From Paenibacillus_S vulneris (GTDB lineage Bacteria; Bacillota; Bacilli; Paenibacillales; NBRC-103111), in assembly GCF_039543185.1 (NCBI RefSeq), contig NZ_BAABJG010000006.1, forward strand, positions 310,001-374,000: a stretch of DNA of 64,000 bases, read 5' to 3'. Below the pieces are notes generated by a model that saw only the letters and a program-made list of their open reading frames with translations, was not told the origin of the DNA and made no database searches. The translations under genes and the position numbers were made by a program. Positions 51,904 to 60,273 of the stretch are shown here, piece by piece; position 1 is the stretch's first letter, and every line of letters begins with the position of its first letter.

Positions 51904-51947
51904 CAGGTAATGAGAATCGAACCCGCGCCGCTAACTCGAAGCTAACT
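51904..51947 (-). tRNA. Degenerate tRNA-Gly 3' half, candidate attachment-site scar
   Basis: The plus strand reads GCAGGTAATGAGAATCGAAC, then CCGCGCCGCTAACTCGAAGC, against GCGGGTGATGGGAATCGAAC and CCACGCCACCAGCTTGGGAA in the intact tRNA-Gly at 57994-58064: roughly three quarters identical, with the T-arm and part of the anticodon arm recognisable. The 5' half is missing. It has the same orientation as the intact tRNA, as expected for an island inserted at the tRNA 3' end. Confidence 0.45.
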
Positions 51948-51982
51948 ATTCAAGGTAAAAAATTCTGTATTTCGCTGAGCAA

Positions 51983-52130
51983 TTACAAATGGATCCATTC
52001 ATCCGCTAAATCCCCTAATAACATTTCATGACTGACGGGAACAAGTACGATAGCATTATGATTCCTGAGTATTTTAAGATATTTCCTGTTTTTTTCCCCA
52101 ATGATGTATTCCATCAATTGTGGTGCTAGA
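51983..52130 (-). pseudogene. C-terminal fragment of an unidentified gene, cut by the IS remnant
   Basis: A minus-strand frame ends ...GEKNRKYLKILRNHNAIVL, then VPVSHEMLLGDLADEWIHL, with coding-like composition. Its upstream part runs into the IS3 remnant and has no start. A related tail (ATTACAAATGGATC) also appears near 43290-43310. Family unknown. Confidence 0.35.
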
Positions 52131-52456
52131 CTCAATATCGGACACGGAGAACCGAGAGTGCGAAAATAAAAGTATTCATAATCGAGGTGTCCGACATGAC
52201 GAAAAAATACGACAAAGAATTCAAACTTCAAACCGTTCGACTCGTTCAAAAAGAAGGGAAGTCGGTGGCGCAGGTAGCCCGTGAGATGGATCTGCATGAG
52301 AATACGATCTATCGCTGGATCGCCGAGTTTAAACAGGACGGCAGCGGGGCGTTTCCCGGTAGTGGGCAACTAAAACCGGAAGACAAGGCCATACGTGATC
52401 TTCAGAAACAGATTCGTGATCTGGAAGAGGAGAACAGGCTAGTTATTCTTCAATGA
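52131..52456 (+). mobile_element. Truncated IS3-family insertion sequence (orfA remnant)
   Basis: The ORF from ATG 52196 (an upstream in-frame start at 52187 is less likely) encodes about 86 residues: MTKKYDKEFKLQTVRLVQKE, an HTH (VAREMDLHENTIYRWIAEF), and GSGQLKPEDKAIRDLQKQIR, typical of IS3-family (IS150-like) OrfA. The usual C-terminal leucine-zipper and the orfB transposase are missing; the frame ends at 52456. The left boundary near 52131 is approximate and no inverted-repeat pair could be matched. Confidence 0.75.
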
Positions 52457-52590
52457 AAGGAGATAGCGGTTCTACTATCTGGGCTGGATATACAATCATG
52501 GGTATTCATACTGGGTCAGGTGGAATTTATACGCAAGTCCAAAATGTAATTAGTGCTCTAGGGGTTTATCCGGTTACTACAAGCCCATAG
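52453..52590 (+). pseudogene. C-terminal fragment of a trypsin-like serine protease
   Basis: The frame reads MKGDSGSTIWAGYTIMGIH, then TGSGGIYTQVQNVISALGVY, ending with TTSP and TAG. GDSGS is the catalytic-serine motif of chymotrypsin-fold proteases, and the following region matches the last strands and C-terminal helix. The His and Asp of the triad and the whole N-terminal part are absent. It directly abuts the IS3 remnant, so the protease was probably truncated by the insertion. Confidence 0.65.
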
Positions 52591-52600
52591 TTTTTTTCAA

Positions 52601-52636
52601 GTAAGATAGCTATATTAATAGCTATCTTACTCTTTA
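52601..52636 (+). terminator. Intrinsic terminator after the protease fragment
   Basis: GTAAGATAGCTAT-ATTA-ATAGCTATCTTAC followed by TCTTTAATT. Confidence 0.8.
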
Positions 52637-52663
52637 ATTACCATATTGGAAGGAGATGATGAA

Positions 52664-53197
52664 GTGAACTATAAGTGTTTTATTATTGTAATTTTAATCC
52701 TTAGTTTCACTACAACAGGTTGTGGAAAGAATGAAAGAGCTGTAATGACAGGACTTATTGTAAAATTAGGAGAAAACTCTGTTTTAGTTGTCGAACAGAA
52801 AGAAAACAAACCAAGAGCGATTTATGTATCCATCACTAATGCAAAAATCATTGATGAAAAGAAAAATTTCCTTAATAAAGATCAATTAAAGCTTGGAATG
52901 AATGTTGAAGTATGGGTTACTGGTGAAATTGCAGAATCATATCCTGAACAAGCAATGGGTACAAAATTAGTTATTAAAACGCTGGAAAACAAAAGTGGAA
53001 GCTCAATAAGTCAAGAGGTAGCAATAGGAAAAGCGTTAGGATACTCTAAAGATGAAATTAATAACCCATATATAAGGAAAGCTGAATTTCACGTCGCAAT
53101 TAAGCAATGGCATGTTGAGATTGGTAACTTTTTAGATGAAGCAAAGATAATCGTAAAAAAAATCAACTCAGACACTGGTGAGGTTATCGCTAGATGA
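52664..53197 (+). CDS. Hypothetical lipoprotein with an OB-like and a PepSY-like region
   Basis: 177 aa from a GTG at 52664-52666, with AAGGAG 8 bases upstream. Signal MNYKCFIIVILILSFTTTGC with lipobox TTGC. The middle (VMTGLIVKLGENSVLVVEQK ... KLGMNVEVWVTGEIAESYPE) reads like the small OB-type domain of DUF3221-like lipoproteins. The C-terminal part (VAIGKALGYSKDEINNPYIR, HVEIGNFLDEAKIIVKKINS) resembles a PepSY domain. AT-rich, in keeping with the island. Function not known. Confidence 0.68.
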   Translation: MNYKCFIIVILILSFTTTGCGKNERAVMTGLIVKLGENSVLVVEQKENKPRAIYVSITNAKIIDEKKNFLNKDQLKLGMNVEVWVTGEIAESYPEQAMGTKLVIKTLENKSGSSISQEVAIGKALGYSKDEINNPYIRKAEFHVAIKQWHVEIGNFLDEAKIIVKKINSDTGEVIAR

Positions 53198-53347
53198 AAA
53201 AGGAAGGGAGTTTCTCTCTTCATTAAAATAAATAAAAAATGATTTATTGTTTACATGATTTTTTTGTACAGTGGATATATTAATGGAATTTATTAATAGT
53301 TCATAGTCATTGTTTGGTCAGTAGCAATTTAGAAAAAAAGGTTATTT

Positions 53348-53946
53348 ATGTGGGTTGGTGTTAAAACAATTATAGGTCGCACAAAGAATATTGATATAGA
53401 ATTTAGTGATGTGGAAAACGGTTCTTTTGAAGAATTCTTGGATTTTGCACATAATTCGGATATTAAATATATTTTTTATTTAGAAGACAAATTCTCACAA
53501 AGCCTTATTGATGAAAAACTAATTACAGAAGAAATGATAAGCCGAAATTATGTTCCAGATAAATTAATGAATGTTATTGAAAAGGAAGTTGAAGAGTACA
53601 ATGATGATTTAATATTCAAGTCCAAATAGTTGAAGATCCTGATGAAGAATTAAAAGAAATTATTGAAGATCATAGGGATGCAATTAATAAGATAAACCAC
53701 GAAAAGAGAGAAAAAGAATTAGAAGCACAAAACAAACTCCTAAAGGAACTTGAAGATGAATTGATTAATAATGATCAATTTCATTTATGTACTAATAAAC
53801 AACTTAGAAGAGATTTTGTTTATGCATATGTTAAAGAAAATACTAATGAACAACATGGAAGAACACAGTTTCTTTTTAATGATGCTGTTGAAGTTGCGGA
53901 AAAAGTTTGGAGGGCTATAAAATTAAAAAGAAAAGGTATTAATTAG
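53348..53946 (+). pseudogene. Frameshifted AT-rich gene of unknown function
   Basis: The first part (from ATG 53348) reads GVKTIIGRTKNIDIEFSDVE ... IEKEVEEYNDDLI and stops at 53629. In another frame, without a start, the coding continues as QVQIVEDPDEELKEIIEDHR, a Lys/Glu coiled coil, and LRRDFVYAYVKENTNEQHGR to the stop at 53946. Composition and flow across AATATTCAAGTCC suggest one protein of about 195 aa broken by a single-base shift. No slippery heptamer is visible, so programmed shifting is unlikely. The family is unknown. Confidence 0.6.
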
Positions 53947-54112
53947 TTGAAATTTGTGATAAAAGGCATGTTTCATTCTATTTTTTCAGATCTATTACTG
54001 ATATCAATTTTATTCTTATTTATACCTAAAGAACTATATGAAAAAGGATAAACAGTGACTTTGTGCTTACTATGTGATATTATTCTAAATTGATAGAGGA
54101 ATTATTATACAT

Positions 54113-54331
54113 CTATGAGAAGGAAATAATAGCATGGCAAAGAAAGTGTCCCAGTCTGCTTACTCCATAAAACGGCATTCTATCTTCAAAATAGAGGATT
54201 TGATAAAAGAGGATCATGCCTCCAACTAAAAGAAGAATGATGAAAATCATCTCCAACATACTATCACGGCGTACCTTGACGGCAACGTAAAGTAAAATGA
54301 ATACTATCGCAACTAAAAGCAGTATAACCAC
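54113..54331 (-). CDS. Small two-pass membrane protein
   Basis: 72 aa from a GTG at 54329-54331, with AAAGGGGG upstream. Two hydrophobic segments (MVILLLVAIVFILLYVAV; MIFIILLLVGGMILFYQIL) and a polar, His/Cys-containing tail. It lies after the frameshifted response-regulator gene, where a sensor kinase would be expected, but it has no kinase features. Unknown function; the gene may itself be a remnant. Confidence 0.45.
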   Translation of the reverse strand: MVILLLVAIVFILLYVAVKVRRDSMLEMIFIILLLVGGMILFYQILYFEDRMPFYGVSRLGHFLCHAIISFS

Positions 54332-54360
54332 GTCTTGGCCCCCTTTCAGACCGGACCTGT

Positions 54361-55043
54361 TTATTTTTCCATTTTGTACCCGACTCCCCAAACGGTTTTA
54401 ATATATCGCGGCTCTCTTGGGGTATCCTCTATTTTTTCGCGAATATTCCGAATGTGAACCATCACCGTATTTTCTGAATATCCGGAAGGTTCCTTCCAAG
54501 CGCTTTCGTAAATTTTATCCGCGCTAAATACTTGCTCTGGGTGGCTTGCGAGTAATTCTAATATGGTAAACTCTAACGGTGTCAGCGAAATTTCTTTTCC
54601 TTTCAATGTTACGAAATGTTTGGCCTTGTCGATCACGAGGTCTCGGATGCGGATTAGGGAATCGTTTGTTCCTTTTTCCGCAAACGTCTGCCTCCTTAGT
54701 TGGGCTTTGACCCGGGCCAGTAATTCTAATGGATTAAAAGGCTTCGTAACGTAATCGTCGGCACCGGTCGTAAGACCAGTAATTTTATCAATATCCTCTT
54801 CCTTTGCTGAGAGCATGATAAAGGGAGCGTTGAAGTTTCCCTAATTTTGATACAAGCTTTAATCCCGTCCATTCGGGGCATCATTACATCTAAGATAACC
54901 AGATGGATGAGGTTTGACTTTAATAGATCCAGTGCTTCCAGACCGTCTGCAGCTTCTAGAACACGATATCCTTCATTTCGTAAATATACGTGAATAACAT
55001 CCCGAATTTCGGGGTCGTCATCGACAACAAGTACTGTAATCAT
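54361..55043 (-). pseudogene. VanR-like response regulator broken by a frameshift
   Basis: The N-terminal receiver (MITVLVVDDDPEIRDVIHVY, LVILDVMMPRMDGIKACIKI) runs in one frame to about 54830. After CTCCCTTTATC the reading continues in another frame with MLSAKEEDIDKITGLTTGAD, DYVTKPFNPLELLARVKAQL and a winged-helix OmpR domain (SLTPLEFTILELLASHPEQV) to 54361. One missing base in CTCCC-TTTATC would restore a normal 227-aa OmpR/VanR protein with Asp, Lys and the DNA-binding domain intact. No partner kinase is adjacent. Confidence 0.82.
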
Positions 55044-55101
55044 CCTGCTTTGCCCCTATTCCTATTTTTAAGAAGCGAATACGAAGATGATCAAGTCAGC
55101 A

Positions 55102-55671
55102 TTAAATCTCCTCCTTTTTACGGCATATATAAACAAAGGCTGGAGGAAAGTTAAGGGGCACAAAATCAATTTTTTCAATGATGAATTTCTCGGATAAATG
55201 TTTCTTCATCTGTAAAGAGTATTGAAAGGCGATAAAGTAGCCTCCCGGTTTTAATGCTTCGGTAATTTGATGAAGTAACGTTTCTCTGAGATCGCTCTTA
55301 AAATTAAAAAAGGGTAGCCCGCTAATCACGGAATCCAATTGATGAATACCATGTTGACTCATTATTTTAGTTAAGTGGCAGGCGTTTGAATAACTTGAAA
55401 AATGGGGATAGTTTGTTTGCAAGTCTCTCTTCATCGTATCGTCCATTTCAAACAATAACACCTTAGCAGCATCACTAACCCGCGGTTTGATAAATCGCGT
55501 GATGGCTCCTGTACCGGAGCCAAGCTCAGCGATTGCGGATACACGATCCCACGGCACGACAGATTCAACCATTTTTTTCGCTAAAAATCGAGAACTGGGA
55601 ATAACACTCCCCACTTGTTTTGGATTTTGGATAAACCGCAGCAAGAACTTTAGATTCTGATTCGAATTCAA
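55102..55671 (-). CDS. Class I SAM-dependent methyltransferase (phospholipid N-methyltransferase-like)
   Basis: 189 aa from a TTG at 55669-55671, chosen because GGAGGG lies 6 bases upstream and avoids a long overlap with the DedA gene; an ATG at 55717-55719 is the alternative. Features are FIQNPKQVGSVIPSSRFLAK, SAM motif I IAELGSGTGAITRFI, LFEMDDTMKRDL, and a late VISGLPFFNFKSDLRETLLH. The pattern fits PmtA-type lipid N-methyltransferases and rRNA dimethylase relatives. Next to DedA it may act on membrane lipids (inference). Confidence 0.78.
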   Translation of the reverse strand: MNSNQNLKFLLRFIQNPKQVGSVIPSSRFLAKKMVESVVPWDRVSAIAELGSGTGAITRFIKPRVSDAAKVLLFEMDDTMKRDLQTNYPHFSSYSNACHLTKIMSQHGIHQLDSVISGLPFFNFKSDLRETLLHQITEALKPGGYFIAFQYSLQMKKHLSEKFIIEKIDFVPLNFPPAFVYICRKKEEI

Positions 55672-55699
55672 ATGATTCCCTCCTGTTTCTTTATTTACT

Positions 55700-56311
55700 T
55701 CATTTGTTGAAAAGCTCATGCAGCAAAGAGCGGTTTGAAGCTTTTAACCTTAATAGCTTGGTTATGATTAAGCCGCCGACAGCTATCATCAAACCAACCG
55801 CGGCCGATTTAAGATCAAATAAAGCCAGCAAATTCAATATGTGGCTTCCAAAGAACTTACCGATTGTAAAAAATGCGGCGGTCCAAGCCAAAGCGCTTGG
55901 ATAAGAAATCAAAGCAAACTTTTTGTACGAGATACCGCTAAAACCAGCAAACACGGGCAAAATATACCGTACGATCGGAATGAATAATCCAAGACACATT
56001 GCAATATCTCCATGTTGTTTAAAAAGGGTTTCTGCTTTCTGAAAATGTCTGTTGTTTTGGAATTTGCTTTTACATTTCTCCCCAAAGAATCTACCCGCAA
56101 AATAAGCAAATGTAATGGCTGTAAATAAGCCTGCGAAGATAGCCATATATACAATCCACGGGTTTAAAGCCCCATTGTTACTCAAAATGTCGCCTGTTAG
56201 TATGGTTATTTCATTAGGAACAGGGATCCCGAATGGACCTAGGCAGAAGGCTAGGAAAAAAATCAGATATCCATAGTGTCCGACTAACTGTATGATGATA
56301 TCGCTAATCAC
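55700..56311 (-). CDS. DedA-family membrane protein
   Basis: 203 aa from a GTG at 56309-56311, with GAGGAGG upstream. Multi-pass protein with the DedA motifs PFGIPVPNEITILTGDILSN and FAGRFFGEKC, then GDIAMCLGLFIPIVRYILPV, the F/R-x-x-P-x-x-R region. DedA proteins flip phospholipids or undecaprenyl phosphate. It is followed by the methyltransferase in one transcript. Confidence 0.88.
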   Translation of the reverse strand: MISDIIIQLVGHYGYLIFFLAFCLGPFGIPVPNEITILTGDILSNNGALNPWIVYMAIFAGLFTAITFAYFAGRFFGEKCKSKFQNNRHFQKAETLFKQHGDIAMCLGLFIPIVRYILPVFAGFSGISYKKFALISYPSALAWTAAFFTIGKFFGSHILNLLALFDLKSAAVGLMIAVGGLIITKLLRLKASNRSLLHELFNK

Positions 56312-56439
56312 GCTCTAACCTCCTCGTTGATGTCGATAAGAGTATGTTAATGTAAAAATCTTAGGAGCTTATGGGGATATTTCTAAAGAAATTCTGAAGG
56401 AAGCAAAAGACAAACTTTGGTCACGCAGAATGCAGGAAA

Positions 56440-56473
56440 GGCCTGATTAGCTCATAGCTTAGCTAATCAGGCC
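56440..56473. terminator. Perfect hairpin upstream of DedA
   Basis: GGCCTGATTAGCT (56440-56452) and AGCTAATCAGGCC (56461-56473) form a perfect 13-bp stem. A T-tract is weak on both sides; it may still end transcription or insulate. Confidence 0.5.
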
Positions 56474-56647
56474 TAAGAGATTGGATAAACTCCTGTTTGA
56501 GGATCTACATCCTAGAGGTGAACATTCCCCCCCCATAATTGGCCCCATAAACCGAAAGTCGTCACCTGTTTACCGAAAAATATGCAAAGAAAAAACCCTT
56601 GCGGCACAATGGTTTAAGTCATTAATCCGTCCCCATATGGTCCTAAT

Positions 56648-56682
56648 AAAAAAAGCCCCGGATCATTCTCCGGGGCTTCTTC
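56648..56682 (+). terminator. Intrinsic terminator
   Basis: AAGCCCCGG ... CCGGGGCTT followed by CTTCTCATTT, with an A-tract on the other side. It could serve either strand; no intact gene ends just before it, so it may belong to lost DNA. Confidence 0.55.
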
Positions 56683-56774
56683 TCATTTCCACAATTTGGT
56701 TATATTTAGCACATGATTTGCCCTTCCATAAAATGACTTCCCCGCATTTATTGAAATAAGACAAGGGGGTGAGA

Positions 56775-57062
56775 ATGATGCCAATAACTACACCGTATAT
56801 CAATTCTAGACGTTTTAATTCAACTGCAGGACTCGGAACGGGAACAGGCGCGACTTTTGCTATCGCCGCTACTGCTTTTACAACAGACGCTGGTGTTGCA
56901 GCAACTGCTTTTCCTGGATTATATTCTTACTATAATCTTTACATCAATGGTATGATCCAAACAGCCGATACTTCCACTGTAACAACCACCGCTATCACCA
57001 TCCCTGGAGGGGACGTTCTGGATCCCGGAAATCCAATTACTGTAGAGTTTGTTGTAACTTAA
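56775..57062 (+). CDS. DUF4183-domain protein
   Basis: 95 aa from ATG 56775 (an ATG at 56778 is equally possible), with AAGGGGG upstream. Thr/Ala/Gly-rich N-terminal part (NSTAGLGTGTGATFAIAATA) and the DUF4183 core YYNLYINGMIQTADTSTVTT, then ITIPGGDVLDPGNPITVEFV. DUF4183 proteins are frequent in spore-formers and thought to be spore-surface or exosporium-related. It is the only intact plus-strand gene in the right half of the island. Confidence 0.75.
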   Translation: MMPITTPYINSRRFNSTAGLGTGTGATFAIAATAFTTDAGVAATAFPGLYSYYNLYINGMIQTADTSTVTTTAITIPGGDVLDPGNPITVEFVVT

Positions 57063-57069
57063 TCTCATT

Positions 57070-57115
57070 CAATCAGCCTTTTCAGTCAACTGACAGAAAA
57101 GGCTGATTCCTTTAA
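57070..57115 (+). terminator. Intrinsic terminator after the DUF4183 gene
   Basis: AATCAGCCTTTTC ... GAAAAGGCTGATT, 12-13 bp stem, followed by CCTTTAAT. Confidence 0.8.
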
Positions 57116-57169
57116 TAAGTGAGTATGGCGGAATGCTTGAACAGGTTCATAATCATTAATTGGCAAAAT

Positions 57170-57716
57170 CTAACAGATAATGATTTTTGAGTATACGGTT
57201 AGTATATAATCATTTTCCGATCCTTCTTCATTTAAGATCGATTCGTCCGTTTCAATAATAGTAATACCATCAAAATATGCTTTTTCTTTGTATTGAAACA
57301 GTACTTCCTGCATATCGCTTACCTTGTTCAAGATACATCCAAAGGGTAATTCAAAACCTTCATAGAAAGGAAACAACTGACAGCTTAATAGCGGGCATCT
57401 GGTAATCTCCCCAAATGTAAAAAATGAATGATCTATCTCTATAATGTTTTTTCAAATATGTAGACCAAGACGCTTCAATAAAAATAAATACCTTTTCCAA
57501 CTCCCCAATAGAAATACTGCTTTTCTTAATTAATTTATTCAACTTTTGAATGGTGTAAAGATTATAACTAGCTTCAGCATTGTACTGACCTTTGTCATTA
57601 GAGAACAGCAGATTTGGTTGTTCTGCTATATCATTAATTTCGTCGTATGCTTTAACTGCCTTATTTCTTAGAAAATCAATCATCTTTGGGCTCACTCTTT
57701 CATAACGTCCTATCAA
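57170..57716 (-). pseudogene. Frameshifted hypothetical gene
   Basis: The first part (from TTG near 57716) includes MIDFLRNKAVKAYDEINDIA and ASWSTYLKKHYRDRSFIFYI, ending at 57360. A second frame takes over at about 57376 with FPFYEGFELPFGCILNKVSD, then YKEKAYFDGITIIETDESIL, to 57170. The two read as one protein of about 180 aa disrupted near TCAGTTGTTTCC. Alternatively two overlapping genes. No family recognised. The start overlaps the end of an upstream fragment (57700-57870), as in translationally coupled toxin/immunity pairs. Confidence 0.55.
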
Positions 57717-57870
57717 GTTCTATTACCATGCTAAGTTCTTTTTGTTTGATTTCAAGAACATTTGGAAGCGAAGTCAGTTGCTCATTTATATCACAAGATT
57801 CTTGATATGCGTTCTTTAAAGATTTAGGAAGCCTACTTGCTAATCTCTGATTTCCACTACGATAGTAAAC
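57700..57870 (-). pseudogene. C-terminal gene fragment lacking a start
   Basis: A minus-strand frame without start codon reads VYYRSGNQRLASRLPKSLKN, AYQESCDINEQLTSLPNVLE and IKQKELSMVIELDRTL before TGA at 57700-57702. Coding-like composition. The TGA overlaps the next gene's start region. It could be the tail of a larger polymorphic-toxin-like protein, but the homology was not established. Confidence 0.4.
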
Positions 57871-57993
57871 TTAATAAGCATAAATAAAAACACACCTTCC
57901 AAGTGATTTTGTGTGTCACAAGGTTAGTGTGTTGGTCGTTGAAATGCGGTTTTCACTTGACCACTAAACAAAATGCGTGAAAAATCCTTATTA

Positions 57994-58064
57994 AGCGGGT
58001 GATGGGAATCGAACCCACGCCACCAGCTTGGGAAGCTGGAGTTCTGCCATTGAACTACACCCGC
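57994..58064 (-). tRNA. tRNA-Gly (anticodon CCC)
   Basis: Minus-strand cloverleaf: acceptor GCGGGTG / CACCCGC with discriminator T, D-arm GTTC-GAAC, anticodon stem CCAGC / GCTGG with loop TTCCCAA giving anticodon CCC, and T-loop TTCGATT. The CCA is not encoded. It lies at the right edge of the accessory island, and a degenerate copy of its 3' half lies at 51904. Bases 58065-58207 hold nothing recognised. Confidence 0.95.
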
Positions 58065-58207
58065 GCGGGATGAAATAACTCTTCTATATTATATACAGTT
58101 ATTGGCATCCTGTCTAGATAACGTTTTCAACTACCCGCGTTTAGCCAAGCCGTATGCTGCCAGCGTCGCAAGTTTCCCTTACACGCAGGCACCTACTACA
58201 TTCCTGC

Positions 58208-58987
58208 TCATTTGCATAACCGCTCCAACACAACGGCAACCCCATCGTTATCATTGGTTTCCGTAACCACATAGGCCATGTCCTTTAACTCCTTGATGGC
58301 GTTTCCCATGGCAATGGCATAGCCGCAGCGCTGGAATAAGCCTGCATCATTAAAGTCATCTCCAAATACCATGACTTCCTCCATTGGAACACCCAAGCGT
58401 TCACATATCCGTGAAACTGCGTTTTCCTTGGAGGCTTCTTTCGATGAGATTTGAATCAATGTCCCGGAATCCGTGACCACCAGATTCACCTTATGTCCGA
58501 AACGATCTATTAATGGCTGCACATCGTCATAATGGCTTATCAAAATTTTGGAAGGTGACAATAGCTGCATTTCCTCTAACGATACAACGCGCGGCTTATG
58601 GTTAATATGCATCATTTCCATATAGTCCAGCTCCCTGCTGCTAAACCAGCTGTCCTCCGCCTCAACCGAAAGATAAGGATCGCTCTCATGAGTAAAAATA
58701 TAATCCATCAATTCTTTACTAATCGCCGGGTTTATCGGATAATGCTCTCTTAGGTTCAAGGCCTCGTTAATGATAAGCGCCCCGTTATAATAAATAATAA
58801 CTCCGATATTCCGTATGGGTTCCGGAAGCAAATCTTGAACGGACCTCGGAGGACGTGCGGTTGCGATGAGGATCGGTATGCCCTGCTCGTGGCAGGCTAG
58901 AACTGCTTTCAGATTACGCTCGCTCACCTGTTTGCGGGAATCCAGATAGGTCCCGTCCAAATCCAAAACGACCGCGGAAACCTTCAT
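58208..58987 (-). CDS. HAD-superfamily Cof-type phosphatase
   Basis: 259 aa from the ATG at 58985-58987, which GGGGGGAG precedes by 8 bases. Motif I VVLDLDGTYLDS with catalytic Asp, motif II ATARP, motif III near KILISH, and motif IV VMVFGDDFNDAGLF identify the Cof/YkrA-like subfamily with a C2B cap. Typical substrates are sugar phosphates or FMN-type phosphates. It follows the DUF402 gene closely, with its ribosome binding site overlapping that gene's end, so the two are co-transcribed. Confidence 0.88.
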   Translation of the reverse strand: MKVSAVVLDLDGTYLDSRKQVSERNLKAVLACHEQGIPILIATARPPRSVQDLLPEPIRNIGVIIYYNGALIINEALNLREHYPINPAISKELMDYIFTHESDPYLSVEAEDSWFSSRELDYMEMMHINHKPRVVSLEEMQLLSPSKILISHYDDVQPLIDRFGHKVNLVVTDSGTLIQISSKEASKENAVSRICERLGVPMEEVMVFGDDFNDAGLFQRCGYAIAMGNAIKELKDMAYVVTETNDNDGVAVVLERLCK

Positions 58988-59004
58988 CCGCTTATCTCCC
59001 CCCA

Positions 59005-59523
59005 TTAATGCGTCCCCTTCGGGATCGCCTGAACATACCTTTCTATCGTCCCGTCAAAAGGGAACTGCCCATTCGCTACGCGCTGCTGAAGGCTCTCTAA
59101 TTCCAGCTTCGCTCTTTCAACCAGCTCGGGAGGGTAGGCAAGCTCCACCGCATTACTCGCAAACTCATCTTCATCGATGACCTTCCAAACGTTGTTCCTT
59201 CGGACATAATCCAGGTCCAAATCGACATAGGTTACCGTATTCCCGTCCCAAGTGGCGGGTTGGTTGATGTTACAATAATACTGCGTGATAGATCCGTCCA
59301 CTACATCGGCACTCACGGTAAACCAGGAGGCAAAGGAGAAATATTCAATCGTCCAATGCTGACAAATGAAAATTTTGCCTCTGGTGTAATGATGCAGTTC
59401 ACGGCCCGGCTCGCTCAGTACGAAGATATGCTTGTCCGTCTTTTCGAGCGGCCTTGCTTTCCATTCATAATGGAGACGGTTCCCGTATTTCCTCGACTGA
59501 ATCGTAATGTACTCCTTGTCCAA
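59005..59523 (-). CDS. DUF402-domain protein
   Basis: 172 aa. The pattern of aromatic and acidic residues (HWTIEYFSFASWFTVSADVV, ITQYYCNINQPATWDGNTVT, YVDLDLDYVRRNNVWKVIDE) matches DUF402, a beta-barrel family with two metal-binding acidic clusters (DLDLD and DEDEF) and reported nucleoside-phosphate hydrolase activity in some members. Only 17 bp separate its stop from the HAD gene start, suggesting one operon. Confidence 0.85.
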   Translation of the reverse strand: MDKEYITIQSRKYGNRLHYEWKARPLEKTDKHIFVLSEPGRELHHYTRGKIFICQHWTIEYFSFASWFTVSADVVDGSITQYYCNINQPATWDGNTVTYVDLDLDYVRRNNVWKVIDEDEFASNAVELAYPPELVERAKLELESLQQRVANGQFPFDGTIERYVQAIPKGTH

Positions 59524-59598
59524 AACGGCTCCACTCCCTTATCTAGTTACAAAAACCGTCCTGCAGTTCAATAGATGATAATATAAAGACGATTATAC

Positions 59599-59638
59599 CA
59601 AAAAATACCTCCTCCCCATAGGGATAGAAGGTATTTTC
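59599..59638 (-). terminator. Intrinsic terminator of lepB
   Basis: Minus-strand AAAATACCT ... AGGTATTTTTT with inner CCC/GGG pairing, 20-60 bp after the lepB stop. Confidence 0.75.
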
Positions 59639-59659
59639 ATAAGTTGGCATCAGATCGAA

Positions 59660-60187
59660 TCAGTCCAAGGTCCCGATATGATTGAATGGAAAATAACGGA
59701 ACATTACTTTGCCTATCAGCTTATCCTTATCTACAAAAGGGGTCGTAGCCCATAAATGGGAATCGAGACTCTCGTTGCGGTTATCTCCGAGGAAAAAGTA
59801 TTTATTCTCGGGCACCGTAATCGGTCCGTAGGTGTAGTTCATTTTCTCCTTCAAATAAGGCTCATCTACTTTTTGCCCGTTGCGAATCAAGGCCCCGTCC
59901 TTAATCTCTATCGTATCACCTGGAAGACCTATTAGCCTTTTTACAAAGCGTTGATCAGCCTGATCAGGCAGCGGGGGATAGAACACGACGATATCGCCGA
60001 ATTGAAAGTCAGTCAGCTTGACCATTTTTTCCACCAGTATTTTATCGTCCAGCTGAATGGTAGGCAGCATCGAGCCGGTCGGTACCTTCATCCCTTGCGC
60101 AACATACGTATTAAAGGTAAAGCTGACAATCACAGCGATTGCCAACGTTGGAACCCATTCCTTGATCCATCGTTTCACCCGTTGCAT
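59660..60187 (-). CDS. lepB: Signal peptidase I
   Basis: 175 aa, type-I signal peptidase with a single N-terminal membrane span (EWVPTLAIAVIVSFTFNTYV). Catalytic Ser39 in VPTGSMLPT and Lys83 in RFVKRLIGLPGD are present, as is the late GDNRNESLDSHLW box. It removes signal peptides of secreted proteins. A single-gene unit with its own terminator. Confidence 0.93.
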   Translation of the reverse strand: MQRVKRWIKEWVPTLAIAVIVSFTFNTYVAQGMKVPTGSMLPTIQLDDKILVEKMVKLTDFQFGDIVVFYPPLPDQADQRFVKRLIGLPGDTIEIKDGALIRNGQKVDEPYLKEKMNYTYGPITVPENKYFFLGDNRNESLDSHLWATTPFVDKDKLIGKVMFRYFPFNHIGTLD

Positions 60188-60273
60188 TATTTCAGCTCCT
60201 TTTGCCGTTTCATTTGTCCATTCTACAACATATTGGCAAAAGAAAGATTAATTTAACATAAATTTTTGTGTGA

